From assembly GCA_012523535.1 (NCBI GenBank), contig JAAYII010000131.1, positions 1-24,773 on the forward strand: a stretch of DNA of 24,773 nucleotides, written 5' to 3'. How positions within the stretch are numbered: the first letter of the stretch is position 1; the number at the start of each line of letters is the position of its first letter. The notes under the pieces were generated by a model that was not told the origin of the DNA, made no database searches, and was given only the letters and a program-made list of their open reading frames with translations. This DNA comes from Peptococcaceae bacterium. Lineage in GTDB: Bacteria; Bacillota; Desulfitobacteriia; Desulfitobacteriales; Syntrophobotulaceae. Of the stretch, positions 8,182-16,655 are shown piece after piece. The position numbers were made by a program, and so were the translations under genes.

Positions 8182-10377
8182 ATGGGCAGAATCATTATTA
8201 TTTCCAACCGCTTGCCGGTTACTATAAAAAAAGATAACAACAAGCTTGAATACCATAAAAGCATCGGAGGTCTTGCCACAGGTTTGAAAAGTTACCATCA
8301 ACAGGCGGATAGTATTTGGGTAGGTTGGCCTGGTATCGCCACTGAGGAAATAAGTGAAAAAGAAAAAACGAAAATACAGAAAGAACTGCTTGATGTTTAC
8401 CAGTGTCTTCCTGTTTTTTTATCTAATGAAGAAATTGATAAATATTACAACGGTTTTTGCAATAAAACCATATGGCCCCTCTTTCATTATTTTACAAGCA
8501 AGACTCAATATGAATTGGAGACTTGGCAAGCTTACAAACAGGTAAATGAAAAATTTCTCCATGTCGTAGAACCTGTAATCGGCAGCAATGATATTATCTG
8601 GATACATGATTACCAACTGATGCTTTTGCCCAAAATGATCAAAGACAAATACCCTGACACCCAGATAGGTTATTTCTTGCACATCCCCTTTCCTTCCTTT
8701 GAAATCTTCCGCTTGCTTATTTGGCGGGAGGAAATACTGCGCGGCCTCCTGGGAGCAGACTTAATCGGATTTCACACTTATGACTATGTCCGCCATTTTT
8801 TAAGCTCCATACACCGCCTTTAGGGCCTGGAAAACAATATGAACCGGATAAGCTACGGAGACCGCTATATTCAAGTGGATGCCTTCCCCATGGGTATTGA
8901 TTATGATTTTTTTGCCAAACCCCGAAGCAATGATTCTCTTCCGGAAGAAGTTAAAGATATTATTGAACAAAAAAATGATATGCGCATGATATTATCTATA
9001 GATCGTCTGGATTACACCAAAGGCATTAAAGAGCGGCTCAAAGCATTCGGCCGCTTTCTAAGTCAAAACCCCCAGTACTTGGAAAAAGTCAGATTGAACC
9101 TGATAGTAGCCCCTTCCAGAATCGAAGTTGATTACTACGATGAACTAAGAAAAGAAATAAAAGAAGTTATCAGCACACTTAACGGAAAGTTCGGAACCTT
9201 TAGCTGGATGCCTGTTTGGTTCTTTTTCCGTTCCTTTTCCCAAGAGAGTTTAATTGCCCTTTACCGGCATTCAGACGTGTTATTGGTCACCCCGCTTAGA
9301 GACGGGATGAACTTGATTTGCAAAGAATATATTGCAACCAGAACAGATTATAAAGGTATGGTCGTTATAAGCGAAACGGCGGGGGCCGCCAGTGAACTGG
9401 GAGAAGCCGTGGTGGTTAATGCCAATGACTATGACGCCATCGCCCGCGGGTTGAAAAAAGCCCTTGAAATGCCCTTGAAAGAGAAGATTGCCAGAAACAA
9501 AATTATGCATCAGCGTATTCGACGCTACAATGTGGAAGTTTGGGCCAGTGATTTTTTAAATGCTCTTAAACGAACCGTTATGGATTCAACCCATTCCATT
9601 GCTCAAAGGAGTATTGAAAAGGACAGCAAACTTATAGAAACGGCCTACAAAAAAGCCCAAAAACGCGTTCTCTTTTTAGACTATGATGGTACCTTGATCG
9701 GTTATAAACCCAGACCCGAGCAAGCCAAACCGGATGATGAGTTAAGAGATTTGTTGCTTAAGTTGGTTAATGATCAAAAAAACACCGTGGTCATAATCTC
9801 CGGCCGCGAAAGAAACAATCTGGAAAAATGGTTTGGTCGTCTTAATCTACATATCATTGCCTCCCATGGCTTATGGATCAAACACCCCGGCCAGGAATGG
9901 ATCATGACCATACCCTTAGACAACACCTGGAAAGAATCCGTTCGTCATATTCTGCAGTTGTATACTGACCGGATTCCTGGATCGTTTATCGAGGAAAAAG
10001 AGTATTCTTTGGCCTGGCATTACCGGCAATGTGATCCCGGAATAATTACAGTGAAACTAACAGAGGTTAAGGAAACACTTCTTTCCATGATCCAATCGGC
10101 CACGCTTGAACTGCTTGAAGGCAACAAAGTCCTGGAAATCAAAGATAATAGGTTTAACAAAGGTATCGGTGCTTCAGCCTTTATTCAAAACCAAAATTAT
10201 GACTTTATTTTCGCGGTCGGTGATGATTTTACAGATGAAGATATGTTTTCAGCCCTGCCTCCGGAAGCTTTCACCGTTAAAATCGGCTTAGGCAATACTA
10301 ATGCCCGTTATTTCCTCAAATGTTGGCAATCCATGCGCCTTATCCTGCAAAAATTCGTCGACCTCAGTGCTTCATAA
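8182..10377 (+). pseudogene. Bifunctional trehalose-6-P synthase/phosphatase (OtsA-OtsB fusion) interrupted by in-frame TAG
   Basis: Read through one stop this is a 731-residue protein. The OtsA (GT20) half has SNRLPV at the N-terminus, HDYQLMLLP, IPFPSFEIFR, DRLDYTKG (R275 and K280 match the E. coli phosphate-binding Arg/Lys) and VTPLRDGMNL. The OtsB HAD half has DYDGTL (D500, D502), ISGRE and GDDFTDEDMF (680 onward). Together they would convert UDP-glucose and glucose-6-P to trehalose. Codon 214 (8821-8823) is TAG, between SSIHRL and GLENNM, where homologues usually have a hydrophobic residue; the frame is otherwise unbroken. One base change (e.g. TTG to TAG) or a sequencing error explains it. 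Termination would leave an inactive part of the first Rossmann domain; the later ATG 8839 has no good ribosome site. The start ATG 8182 (or 8179) follows AAGGGGGG; the frame is open further upstream but lacks a better site. Confidence 0.85.
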
Positions 10378-10403
10378 AGCATAGACTATCAGTATAGAAG
10401 CTC

Positions 10404-10432
10404 TTCAAAGGTCGGATTCTAAATAGTATAAT
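10404..10432 (+). promoter_or_regulatory. Predicted internal promoter before the GH65 phosphorylase gene
   Basis: TTCAAA (10404-10409) and a perfect TATAAT (10427-10432) are exactly 17 bases apart, in the 87-base gap after otsAB and about 32 bases before the ATG. It would allow the phosphorylase and pgmB to be expressed without otsAB. Confidence 0.6.
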
Positions 10433-10464
10433 CTATAAAAACAAACAGGTGGAGAGAGGAAATC

Positions 10465-12801
10465 ATGAACATGTATGAGCCGATTAAAGAGACGGTTTAT
10501 GAAATTCAAAACATTAAGCTTGATCGGTATCATATATCTTTGAATGAAGTGCTATTCCACAACGCCAACGGCTATATCGGAGTTCGTTATGACTTTGAGG
10601 AAGGCTACCCAGAAGAATTTTGCTTTGTTCCCAGCCAGTATATTAATGGTTTCTATGATCTTACACCTATGAAACAAGCCGAAAATTTATTCGGCTTGGT
10701 TAAGGAAAAGCAAACCATGTTAAATATTGCAGATACCCAAACCATAAAACTCTTTTTGGGTGACGAACAATTCAGCATGTTTAGCGGTACAGTTCTTAAC
10801 AGCAAATTAAGAGTAGATATGGAAAAAGGGATAACCGTCCGTGAGGTGCATTGGCGTTCCCCCAAGGGAAAAGAAGTTCAATTAACCATTACTCGCATGA
10901 CTTCCTTTTACCAACTCTCCCTTTTCACCATTCAGTACGAAGTATTGCCCCTAAACTTTTCGGGCGAAATTCGCTTTGAATCCAGCCATAACGGGAATGT
11001 TGTAAATTATGTCGACCCGGAGGATCCCCGCATGGCCTGTGAATGGCTTCGTTACTTAAGACCGATTAGCTGTGAAATAAAAGATGGCGCTTCTTTTATC
11101 ACCTCCGCAACTTCCAGGTCGGGTCTGGAAGTCTGCAGTTGTGTTAAAAATATCTTGTCCCAAGATCATCAGCAAGAATTCGATATCGGTGACCACCTTA
11201 CAACTTGTAAACTTAAGACAAAAGCCAAAAAAGGCAAAAAGATTGAATTGATTAAATATGCGGTATTTTGCGATACCATACGCGCCAAGGATGCCAGAAA
11301 AAAAGCTGAGCTTGAAATTAAAAAAGCCTTAAGCGTTCCCTTGGATTATTTTTATCAAAAACAGAAAGAATACCTGGACGCTTATTGGCATAATTGCCGG
11401 GTTGAAATTGACGGAGATCCCGAATCCAACTTAAGTCTCCGTTACAGTCTTTATCAACTAATTCAGGCAGTCGGCAAAGACCGCTTTTGTAATGTTGCAC
11501 CTAAAGGTTTAAGCGGTGACGGCTATGAAGGCCAATATTTCTGGGATACAGAAACGTATATTCAACCTTTCCTTATCATTACCAATCCCGACCTGGCCAA
11601 AACCCTTTTGGAATACCGCTATGCAACCTTAGATTTGGCCAGAGAAAACGCCCGCATAATGGGTCACAGCAAAGGAGCCCTTTATCCCTGGCGCACAATT
11701 AGCGGACGTGAATGTTCCGGTTATTTTCCTTCCGGTTCGGCCCAATACCATATTAATGGAGATATTGCCTATGCTATCGTTGCCTATTACCTGGCAACCA
11801 AGGATCTTAATTTCATGTTGGAGAAAGGTGCCGAAATAATATGGGAGACAGCCCGCCTATGGCTGGATACAGGAAATTATAATCAAGGAAAATTCCATAT
11901 CAATGATGTGACAGGTCCGGACGAATATACCTGTATTGTAAATAATAATTACTATACCAATGCGGTTGCTCAGTATAATTTACAATGGGCGGTAAAGATC
12001 TATGAACTCCTTCAGTCATCCAAAGGTTTTAAAGCCCTGGTAGAAAAGATAAACTTAAAAGAAGAAGAAATCCAAGAATTTGCAAGGGCCGCTGCCAATA
12101 TGTATTTGCCCTACGATGAGAAGCTGAAAATCAATCCTCAAGACGACTCCTTTCTACAAAAAAGAAAATGGAACCTTGACAGTATTCCTAAGGAGAAATT
12201 CCCCTTGTTACTTCATTATCATCCACTGCATCTATATCGCCATCAAATATGCAAACAGGCCGATACAGTTATGGCCCATTTTATCCTGGAAGATATAGCA
12301 GACCCGGAAACAATCTACAATTCATTTCATTATTACGAAAAAATAACAACTCATGATTCATCTCTTTCCTACTGTATTTTCAGTATTGTAGCCGCCCGTT
12401 TGGGGTTGGTGGAAAAGGCCTATGATTATTATCAAATTACAGCCAATTTGGACTTGCAAGATAAACATCGCAATACCGAAGACGGTATCCATGTCGCCAA
12501 TATGGGAGGCAACTACATGGCTATTGTCTATGGTTTTGGCGGTTTTCGCCTCAAGGAACAAGGTATTTCCCTGGCCCCGGTTTTGCCGGCTAAATGGAAA
12601 GGCTACAGTTTTAAGTTTTGCTATGAAGGCAGCAGAATTGCAATGGAAGTCAAACCGGATCACTGCCTTCTAAAGCTGGAAAAAGGCAAGCCCAAACATA
12701 TAAAAGTCTATGGGCAATCTTATCTGTTGGAGGATACCCTTTATATCAGCAGACCTTCGCAGGGAATGAATGTTGCTCACACCGAACAAACCCAAGAATA
12801 A
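10465..12801 (+). CDS. GH65 disaccharide phosphorylase, probably trehalose phosphorylase
   Basis: A 778-residue glycoside hydrolase family 65 protein of full family length: an N-terminal beta-sandwich domain, a helical linker, an (alpha/alpha)6 catalytic barrel and a C-terminal beta domain. The general acid is E487 in TGPDEYT, at the place expected for maltose/trehalose phosphorylases. FWDTETYIQP forms the substrate subsite, and KQADTVM (K597, Q598) binds phosphate and marks a phosphorylase. The family splits maltose, trehalose, kojibiose or nigerose with Pi to glucose and beta-glucose-1-P. Sequence alone does not set the substrate; the otsAB gene before it and pgmB after it make trehalose the best guess, with kojibiose or maltose as alternatives. 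ATG 10465 follows GGAGAGAGG. Confidence 0.88.
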   Translation: MNMYEPIKETVYEIQNIKLDRYHISLNEVLFHNANGYIGVRYDFEEGYPEEFCFVPSQYINGFYDLTPMKQAENLFGLVKEKQTMLNIADTQTIKLFLGDEQFSMFSGTVLNSKLRVDMEKGITVREVHWRSPKGKEVQLTITRMTSFYQLSLFTIQYEVLPLNFSGEIRFESSHNGNVVNYVDPEDPRMACEWLRYLRPISCEIKDGASFITSATSRSGLEVCSCVKNILSQDHQQEFDIGDHLTTCKLKTKAKKGKKIELIKYAVFCDTIRAKDARKKAELEIKKALSVPLDYFYQKQKEYLDAYWHNCRVEIDGDPESNLSLRYSLYQLIQAVGKDRFCNVAPKGLSGDGYEGQYFWDTETYIQPFLIITNPDLAKTLLEYRYATLDLARENARIMGHSKGALYPWRTISGRECSGYFPSGSAQYHINGDIAYAIVAYYLATKDLNFMLEKGAEIIWETARLWLDTGNYNQGKFHINDVTGPDEYTCIVNNNYYTNAVAQYNLQWAVKIYELLQSSKGFKALVEKINLKEEEIQEFARAAANMYLPYDEKLKINPQDDSFLQKRKWNLDSIPKEKFPLLLHYHPLHLYRHQICKQADTVMAHFILEDIADPETIYNSFHYYEKITTHDSSLSYCIFSIVAARLGLVEKAYDYYQITANLDLQDKHRNTEDGIHVANMGGNYMAIVYGFGGFRLKEQGISLAPVLPAKWKGYSFKFCYEGSRIAMEVKPDHCLLKLEKGKPKHIKVYGQSYLLEDTLYISRPSQGMNVAHTEQTQE

Positions 12802-12830
12802 TAAGTTAAACTCAGGATGGTGGCCGCTCT

Positions 12831-13466
12831 ATGAAATATCAAGCTGTTATCTTCGATCTGGACGGTGTTATTTGCCATACTGACCATTACCATTATTTGG
12901 CCTGGAAAAAAATTGCCGATGAAATAGGTGTCCATTTCGACAAAACGATAAATAACCGTCTCCGTGGTATCGGCCGGATGGAAAGCCTGGAAATCCTATT
13001 GGGTGCTCGAAGTGGCGAGTTTTCATTGCAAGCTAAAGAGGAATTAGCCACAAAAAAGAATGAATACTACCGCCAACTACTACAAACCATGACGATGCAA
13101 GACTTAGATCCGGAAATAAAAAAAACTTTGGATATAATAAAAGCCCGAGGCCTCAAACTGGCCATCGGGTCTTCCAGTAAAAACGCCAAATTAATTTTAA
13201 AGCAAATTGGTTTGGAAAACTACTTTGACGCTGTCTCGGACGGTACGATTATCTCCCGTTCCAAACCGGATCCTGAAGTATTTTTGAAGGCAAGCGCCAT
13301 GTTGGGAGTCAAACCGGAATACTGCTTAGTGGTTGAAGACGCTAAATCAGGCTTGGAAGCAGCAAAGGCCGCCAACATGGATTCAGCGGCTATTGGTGAT
13401 GCGGTAAAATCGGGGCTGGCCGATTACCAATTGAAAACACTATCTGATTTGCTGCTTTATTTATAA
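12831..13466 (+). CDS. pgmB: Beta-phosphoglucomutase
   Basis: A 211-residue HAD-superfamily protein that converts beta-glucose-1-phosphate to glucose-6-phosphate. The nucleophile motif is FDLDGVI (D9, D11). HTDHYHYLAWKKIADEIG is the characteristic cap-domain start of beta-PGM, with the His and Lys contacts to the sugar. IGSSSKNA (motif II), SRSKPDPEVF (motif III lysine) and VVEDAKSG (motif IV acids) follow in order. Length fits the family (about 220). It begins 29 bases after the GH65 stop and must be co-transcribed. It takes the product of the GH65 enzyme. The last 10 bases overlap the convergent glucokinase gene; no terminator is visible between them. Confidence 0.92.
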   Translation: MKYQAVIFDLDGVICHTDHYHYLAWKKIADEIGVHFDKTINNRLRGIGRMESLEILLGARSGEFSLQAKEELATKKNEYYRQLLQTMTMQDLDPEIKKTLDIIKARGLKLAIGSSSKNAKLILKQIGLENYFDAVSDGTIISRSKPDPEVFLKASAMLGVKPEYCLVVEDAKSGLEAAKAANMDSAAIGDAVKSGLADYQLKTLSDLLLYL

Positions 13467-14470
13467 TGGCCTTCAGCCCGTTCTCTAATTGAATCTAAGG
13501 CCATATAAGCGGCACCCAACAAAGGTGTATTTTCTTCCAAAATTAGAAATACGGGTATTTCTTCCAGCAATTGTTTGAACCTTCCTTTATCCGTAAAAGC
13601 GTCCTGAAGGGTGCCGTCTTTTAATTTATCTACAATTTTCGGCGGGATCCCTCCCCCCAAGTAAACCCCTCCTTTAGCCAGGGATTTTAAAGCTAAATTT
13701 CCTGCTTCGGCACCCAGGATGCGCACAAAAGTATGCAAAGCTGCCATACATAACGGACATTCCTTAACCAAAGCCCGGGAACTGATTTCCTCCGGAGACA
13801 ACATTTGCATGCCATTTTCCGAACAGGTCCCCCTGCCCTCCTGTCGCTGCAAAAAGCAATAGATATTTACAAGCCCATTACCGGAAAGAACCCGTTCATA
13901 ACTAACGTGTCCATACTTGTGGTGTAAAAAACGCCATAGTTCAAGGTCCTCTTTAGTCTGGGGGGCAAAGTCGGCATGAGCACCTTCCGTGGCATAAACC
14001 CGGCCTTCAATAATAAGCGATTCCCCAAGACCCGTACCAGGAGCGATTACCGCTTTATTCAAAGATTTATTATTTGATTCTCTGGACAAGGGTTTACCTC
14101 TAAGCAATAAAAAAGCCTGATCCGGTAAAAAGGAAATACCGTGGCCCAAAGCTACAAGATCATTGCACCAACCCATCACCGGTATAAAAGCCAGCTGTTC
14201 TCGCAAGTCGTTTAAGTCAACCGTCAAATCCAAATTGGTAAAGCGGCAATTATTCCCGGTAATCGGCCCGGCTAGACTGAACCAGGCAGCCTCTATTTTT
14301 TCGGACTGCCGGAGATTATTGTTAGCAAGATAGTCGGAAACCGCCTCTGCCAAAGAAGAAAGCGTTTTACTGGGGAATTTGCACAGGTCAACCATTACCA
14401 ACCGGTCATTGTCCTGCCGGAAAAGAGCAAACCTGGCATTTGTTCCACCGATATCTACCGCTAAAATCAC
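13457..14470 (-). CDS. glk: Glucokinase, GLK (E. coli-type) family
   Basis: A 337-residue enzyme that phosphorylates glucose with ATP. DIGGTNARFAL (6-16) is the phosphate loop. WCNDLVALGHG holds the catalytic aspartate D104, PGTGLGESLI and TEGAHADFAP bind sugar, LSGNGLVNIY follows, and LGGGIPPKI is the second phosphate-binding loop. The EGAH-DFAP and GLVNIY pattern is that of the Proteobacteria-type GLK family (PF02685), not the ROK glucokinases more usual in Firmicutes; there is no ROK Cys-rich zinc motif. The start is GTG 14470, after AGGGTG. It lies convergent to pgmB and would use the free glucose made by the GH65 phosphorylase. Confidence 0.88.
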   Translation of the reverse strand: MILAVDIGGTNARFALFRQDNDRLVMVDLCKFPSKTLSSLAEAVSDYLANNNLRQSEKIEAAWFSLAGPITGNNCRFTNLDLTVDLNDLREQLAFIPVMGWCNDLVALGHGISFLPDQAFLLLRGKPLSRESNNKSLNKAVIAPGTGLGESLIIEGRVYATEGAHADFAPQTKEDLELWRFLHHKYGHVSYERVLSGNGLVNIYCFLQRQEGRGTCSENGMQMLSPEEISSRALVKECPLCMAALHTFVRILGAEAGNLALKSLAKGGVYLGGGIPPKIVDKLKDGTLQDAFTDKGRFKQLLEEIPVFLILEENTPLLGAAYMALDSIRERAEGHYK

Positions 14471-14500
14471 AAACCATCACCCTGCATTTATATTCTACAT

Positions 14501-14525
14501 ATTATATATGCTTTTTCCAAGTCAA
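14501..14525 (-). promoter_or_regulatory. Probable glk promoter region
   Basis: On the minus strand a perfect TATAAT (14506-14501) and a TTGACT (14525-14520) occur 31 bases before the GTG start, but the spacing is only 13 bases. Either a different -10 three bases on (TAATAT) or a weak TAGATT at 18 bases is used. The region is clearly promoter-like, but the exact elements are uncertain. Confidence 0.4.
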
Positions 14526-14571
14526 ATCTAGCCTCGTGAATTTAACATTTAGACAAGTTTAATGGCAAAAG

Positions 14572-14604
14572 AAGAAGGTGTCTTTAAATTGAAAACACCT
14601 TCTT
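14572..14604 (-). terminator. Terminator of the TRAP operon
   Basis: AAGAAGGTGT (14572-14581) pairs with ACACCTTCTT (14595-14604), a perfect 10-bp stem extended by inner T-A pairs; the minus strand continues CTTTTG. It lies 79 bases after the dctQ stop and upstream of the glk promoter. Confidence 0.8.
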
Positions 14605-14682
14605 AAATAGTAGATCTATTTATTCTCCCTCTTTAAATCTTTTCATAATTTGACGGAAAGCTGGTTTTTGATAAATCGAGGG

Positions 14683-15237
14683 TCAATTATTCGTGTCTTT
14701 GGGCTTTGGAATCAACATACCATAGTCTTCCGTTACCTGCTCATTCCACTCGTTATTTTTTATTGCCCCGAAAATATAAATGGTATCTATAAGCAAGATA
14801 ATGGCAAAGAAATACATAGCGATCGATTCCACAGTATAGAACGGCCAGAGTGGGATATGCAAGATCCCGGTTATCTGGTTCATTTTCATGGCGGTCATTG
14901 ATTGCGTCCAAGCGGCGTGAGCGGCATAAGCCGTAGTTCCTACAGAAATGATGCTTGTAAGACCAAGTGATAACAGGCGTGTGAAACGCGGAAAGCGTTC
15001 AATAAGGATCATCATATTAATATGCGCCTTTTTGGTCTGGGCGTAGGCGAAAGAAGCAAAAACCGCAACGACCATGCATCGTTCAACTAGTTCATAAGAT
15101 CCTTCGATTGGCGTACCGAACAGTTTATCCAGTGCGACGTCAGCTACGCAGAGGACGATGATAGCTATATAACCGATGGCGCTAACTGCGCCAACTCCCT
15201 CGGCACAACGGTAAAAAAATCTTTTAATCTTTTCCAT
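14683..15237 (-). CDS. dctQ: TRAP transporter small membrane subunit (DctQ family)
   Basis: A 184-residue protein with four predicted membrane helices (about 16-36, 50-68, 88-108 and 130-152) and the conserved cluster VERCMVVAVFASFAYAQTKKAHINM, matching DctQ proteins (shown in part). It is the small partner of the DctM permease in a sodium-coupled tripartite transporter. ATG 15237 follows GGAGG and starts 13 bases after the dctM stop. Here the small subunit gene comes last; P-Q-M is the more common order. Confidence 0.85.
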   Translation of the reverse strand: MEKIKRFFYRCAEGVGAVSAIGYIAIIVLCVADVALDKLFGTPIEGSYELVERCMVVAVFASFAYAQTKKAHINMMILIERFPRFTRLLSLGLTSIISVGTTAYAAHAAWTQSMTAMKMNQITGILHIPLWPFYTVESIAMYFFAIILLIDTIYIFGAIKNNEWNEQVTEDYGMLIPKPKDTNN

Positions 15238-15250
15238 GTCATCGCCTCCG

Positions 15251-16558
15251 TTATTCGTTAAAAATCAAATCTGGTAAGAATGTTGCGAGGTCTGGCCAGA
15301 AGGTAAGGATAGCGATCATAACCAAAATGGTTATAATGTAAGGTACAGCGCCCCGGTAGATGGTTCCTAACGGCACATCTTTAGCAATTCCCGCGAGGAT
15401 AAAGCAAGCAAGACCAACCGGCGGTGCGATTGCACCCATTTCCATGCAAAGAACTACATAAACTCCGAACCAGATCGGGGAAAAGTCAAGTCCCATAGCA
15501 ATGGGCAGGAAGATCGGAACTGTCATCATCATCATCGGCAGTTCGTCCATAACGGCACCGAGTATGAGATAAATAATTGTCATGATCAGGATAATTACAT
15601 ATTTGGAAACATCCAATCCCGCAATCATGCTCGCCAATTTCTCTGGAAATCCTGTGATATTCAGGAACGTACAGAAAACGGCAGCACCAATAATAATTAA
15701 AAAGGTCATAGCTGAAGTCTGAACTGATTTTTGCATAATGTCAACAAAGTTTTTCCATGTTAAGCGACCTTTTATAGCAGTAATAATTGCAGCCGTTAGT
15801 GCACCAAGAGCTGACGCTTCATTAACGGTGAAAAGACCGGAAAACATTCCGCCAAGTACAACGAGGAAAAGGATAAGAATAGGTATAATTTCAATAATAG
15901 TTTTAAACCGTTCAATCCATGGTGTTTTATGCGGTGGCGGGCAAAGGTTAGGTTTTATTGTAACCATAATGATAATGGTGATAATTGTCAGTACAAGCAG
16001 AATTATAGCAGGTATAATACCAGCCGCAAAAAGACGGCCAATGGATTGTTCAGCAACAATTCCATATACAATAAGAAGAGTGCTTGGTGGAATTAAATTT
16101 CCGAGCGCACCGCCCATGGCCACACTTCCCGTTGCCAACCTGTCGTCATAACCATATTTACGCATTTCCGGTATGGCAATGGTGCCCATTGTCGCCGTTG
16201 TGGCCGCGATGCTACCGCAAATAACATGAAAACCGGTACTGGCTGCTACAGTGCTGCAGGCAAGATTACCCGGAAGTCTGCTAAGCCATTTGTTGCAAAA
16301 ATTATAAAGACCGTTAGACAGCCCAGCATGAAATGTAAAATTTCCCATGATAATAAACATTGGTATGACCATAAGGGCGTAAGTTCCCGCTTGAGAGGCA
16401 GGAAGGGATCGCAATAAGCCAAGTGCAGCCGATGGTGACACTGCAAGGGCATAACCTATAGTACCGACCAGTAGAAGGGAAATACCTATATTCATGCCAA
16501 GCAAGATGAGAACCAGGAAAGCTACAATTCCGAGTACAGCAAGGGTCATCATGCTCAT
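15251..16558 (-). CDS. dctM: TRAP transporter large membrane subunit (DctM family)
   Basis: A protein of about 435 residues with roughly 12-13 hydrophobic helices. It includes GNLIPPSTLLIVYGIVAEQS, the classic DctM segment, the matching GAIAPPVGLACFIL in the second half, and VNEASALGALTAAII. It forms the sodium-driven channel of the TRAP system. The frame extends to a TTG at 16609, but that codon lies inside a large hairpin; ATG 16558 (MSMMTLAVLG) is preferred because AAAGGAG lies about 12 bases upstream and the N-terminus then starts close to the first helix, as in the family. ATG 16552 or 16549 are also possible. Confidence 0.87.
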   Translation of the reverse strand: MSMMTLAVLGIVAFLVLILLGMNIGISLLLVGTIGYALAVSPSAALGLLRSLPASQAGTYALMVIPMFIIMGNFTFHAGLSNGLYNFCNKWLSRLPGNLACSTVAASTGFHVICGSIAATTATMGTIAIPEMRKYGYDDRLATGSVAMGGALGNLIPPSTLLIVYGIVAEQSIGRLFAAGIIPAIILLVLTIITIIIMVTIKPNLCPPPHKTPWIERFKTIIEIIPILILFLVVLGGMFSGLFTVNEASALGALTAAIITAIKGRLTWKNFVDIMQKSVQTSAMTFLIIIGAAVFCTFLNITGFPEKLASMIAGLDVSKYVIILIMTIIYLILGAVMDELPMMMMTVPIFLPIAMGLDFSPIWFGVYVVLCMEMGAIAPPVGLACFILAGIAKDVPLGTIYRGAVPYIITILVMIAILTFWPDLATFLPDLIFNE

Positions 16559-16584
16559 AAAATAAAAGAGCTCCTTTCGAGTTA

Positions 16585-16619
16585 ATGGAACAGGTTGCAA
16601 AGGCTGCAACCAGTTCCAT
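16585..16619 (-). promoter_or_regulatory. Intercistronic hairpin between dctP and dctM
   Basis: ATGGAAC-A-GGTTGCA (16585-16599) pairs with TGCAACC-A-GTTCCAT (16605-16619): a 15-position stem with one A-A mismatch and a 5-base loop. No T-run follows on the minus strand, so it is not a simple terminator. It begins 37 bases after the dctP stop and ends about 26 bases before the dctM ATG. The likely role is 3'-end protection or processing, giving more binding protein than permease. Confidence 0.65.
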
Positions 16620-16655
16620 AAACAACTTTATTTTGCTTTGAACATTGCTTATGTC

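Noticed and set aside
8821..8823. Pyrrolysine or general amber reassignment
   Set aside because: Several genes here end in TAG at the expected family length, and the protein is not a methylamine methyltransferase; kept only as a possibility to test.
8839..10377. Independent gene starting at ATG 8839
   Set aside because: It begins within a Rossmann domain, has no good ribosome site and is in the same frame as the part before the TAG.
16585..16619. Rho-independent terminator between dctP and dctM
   Set aside because: The stem is strong but no T-run follows on the minus strand, and dctM needs transcription through it.
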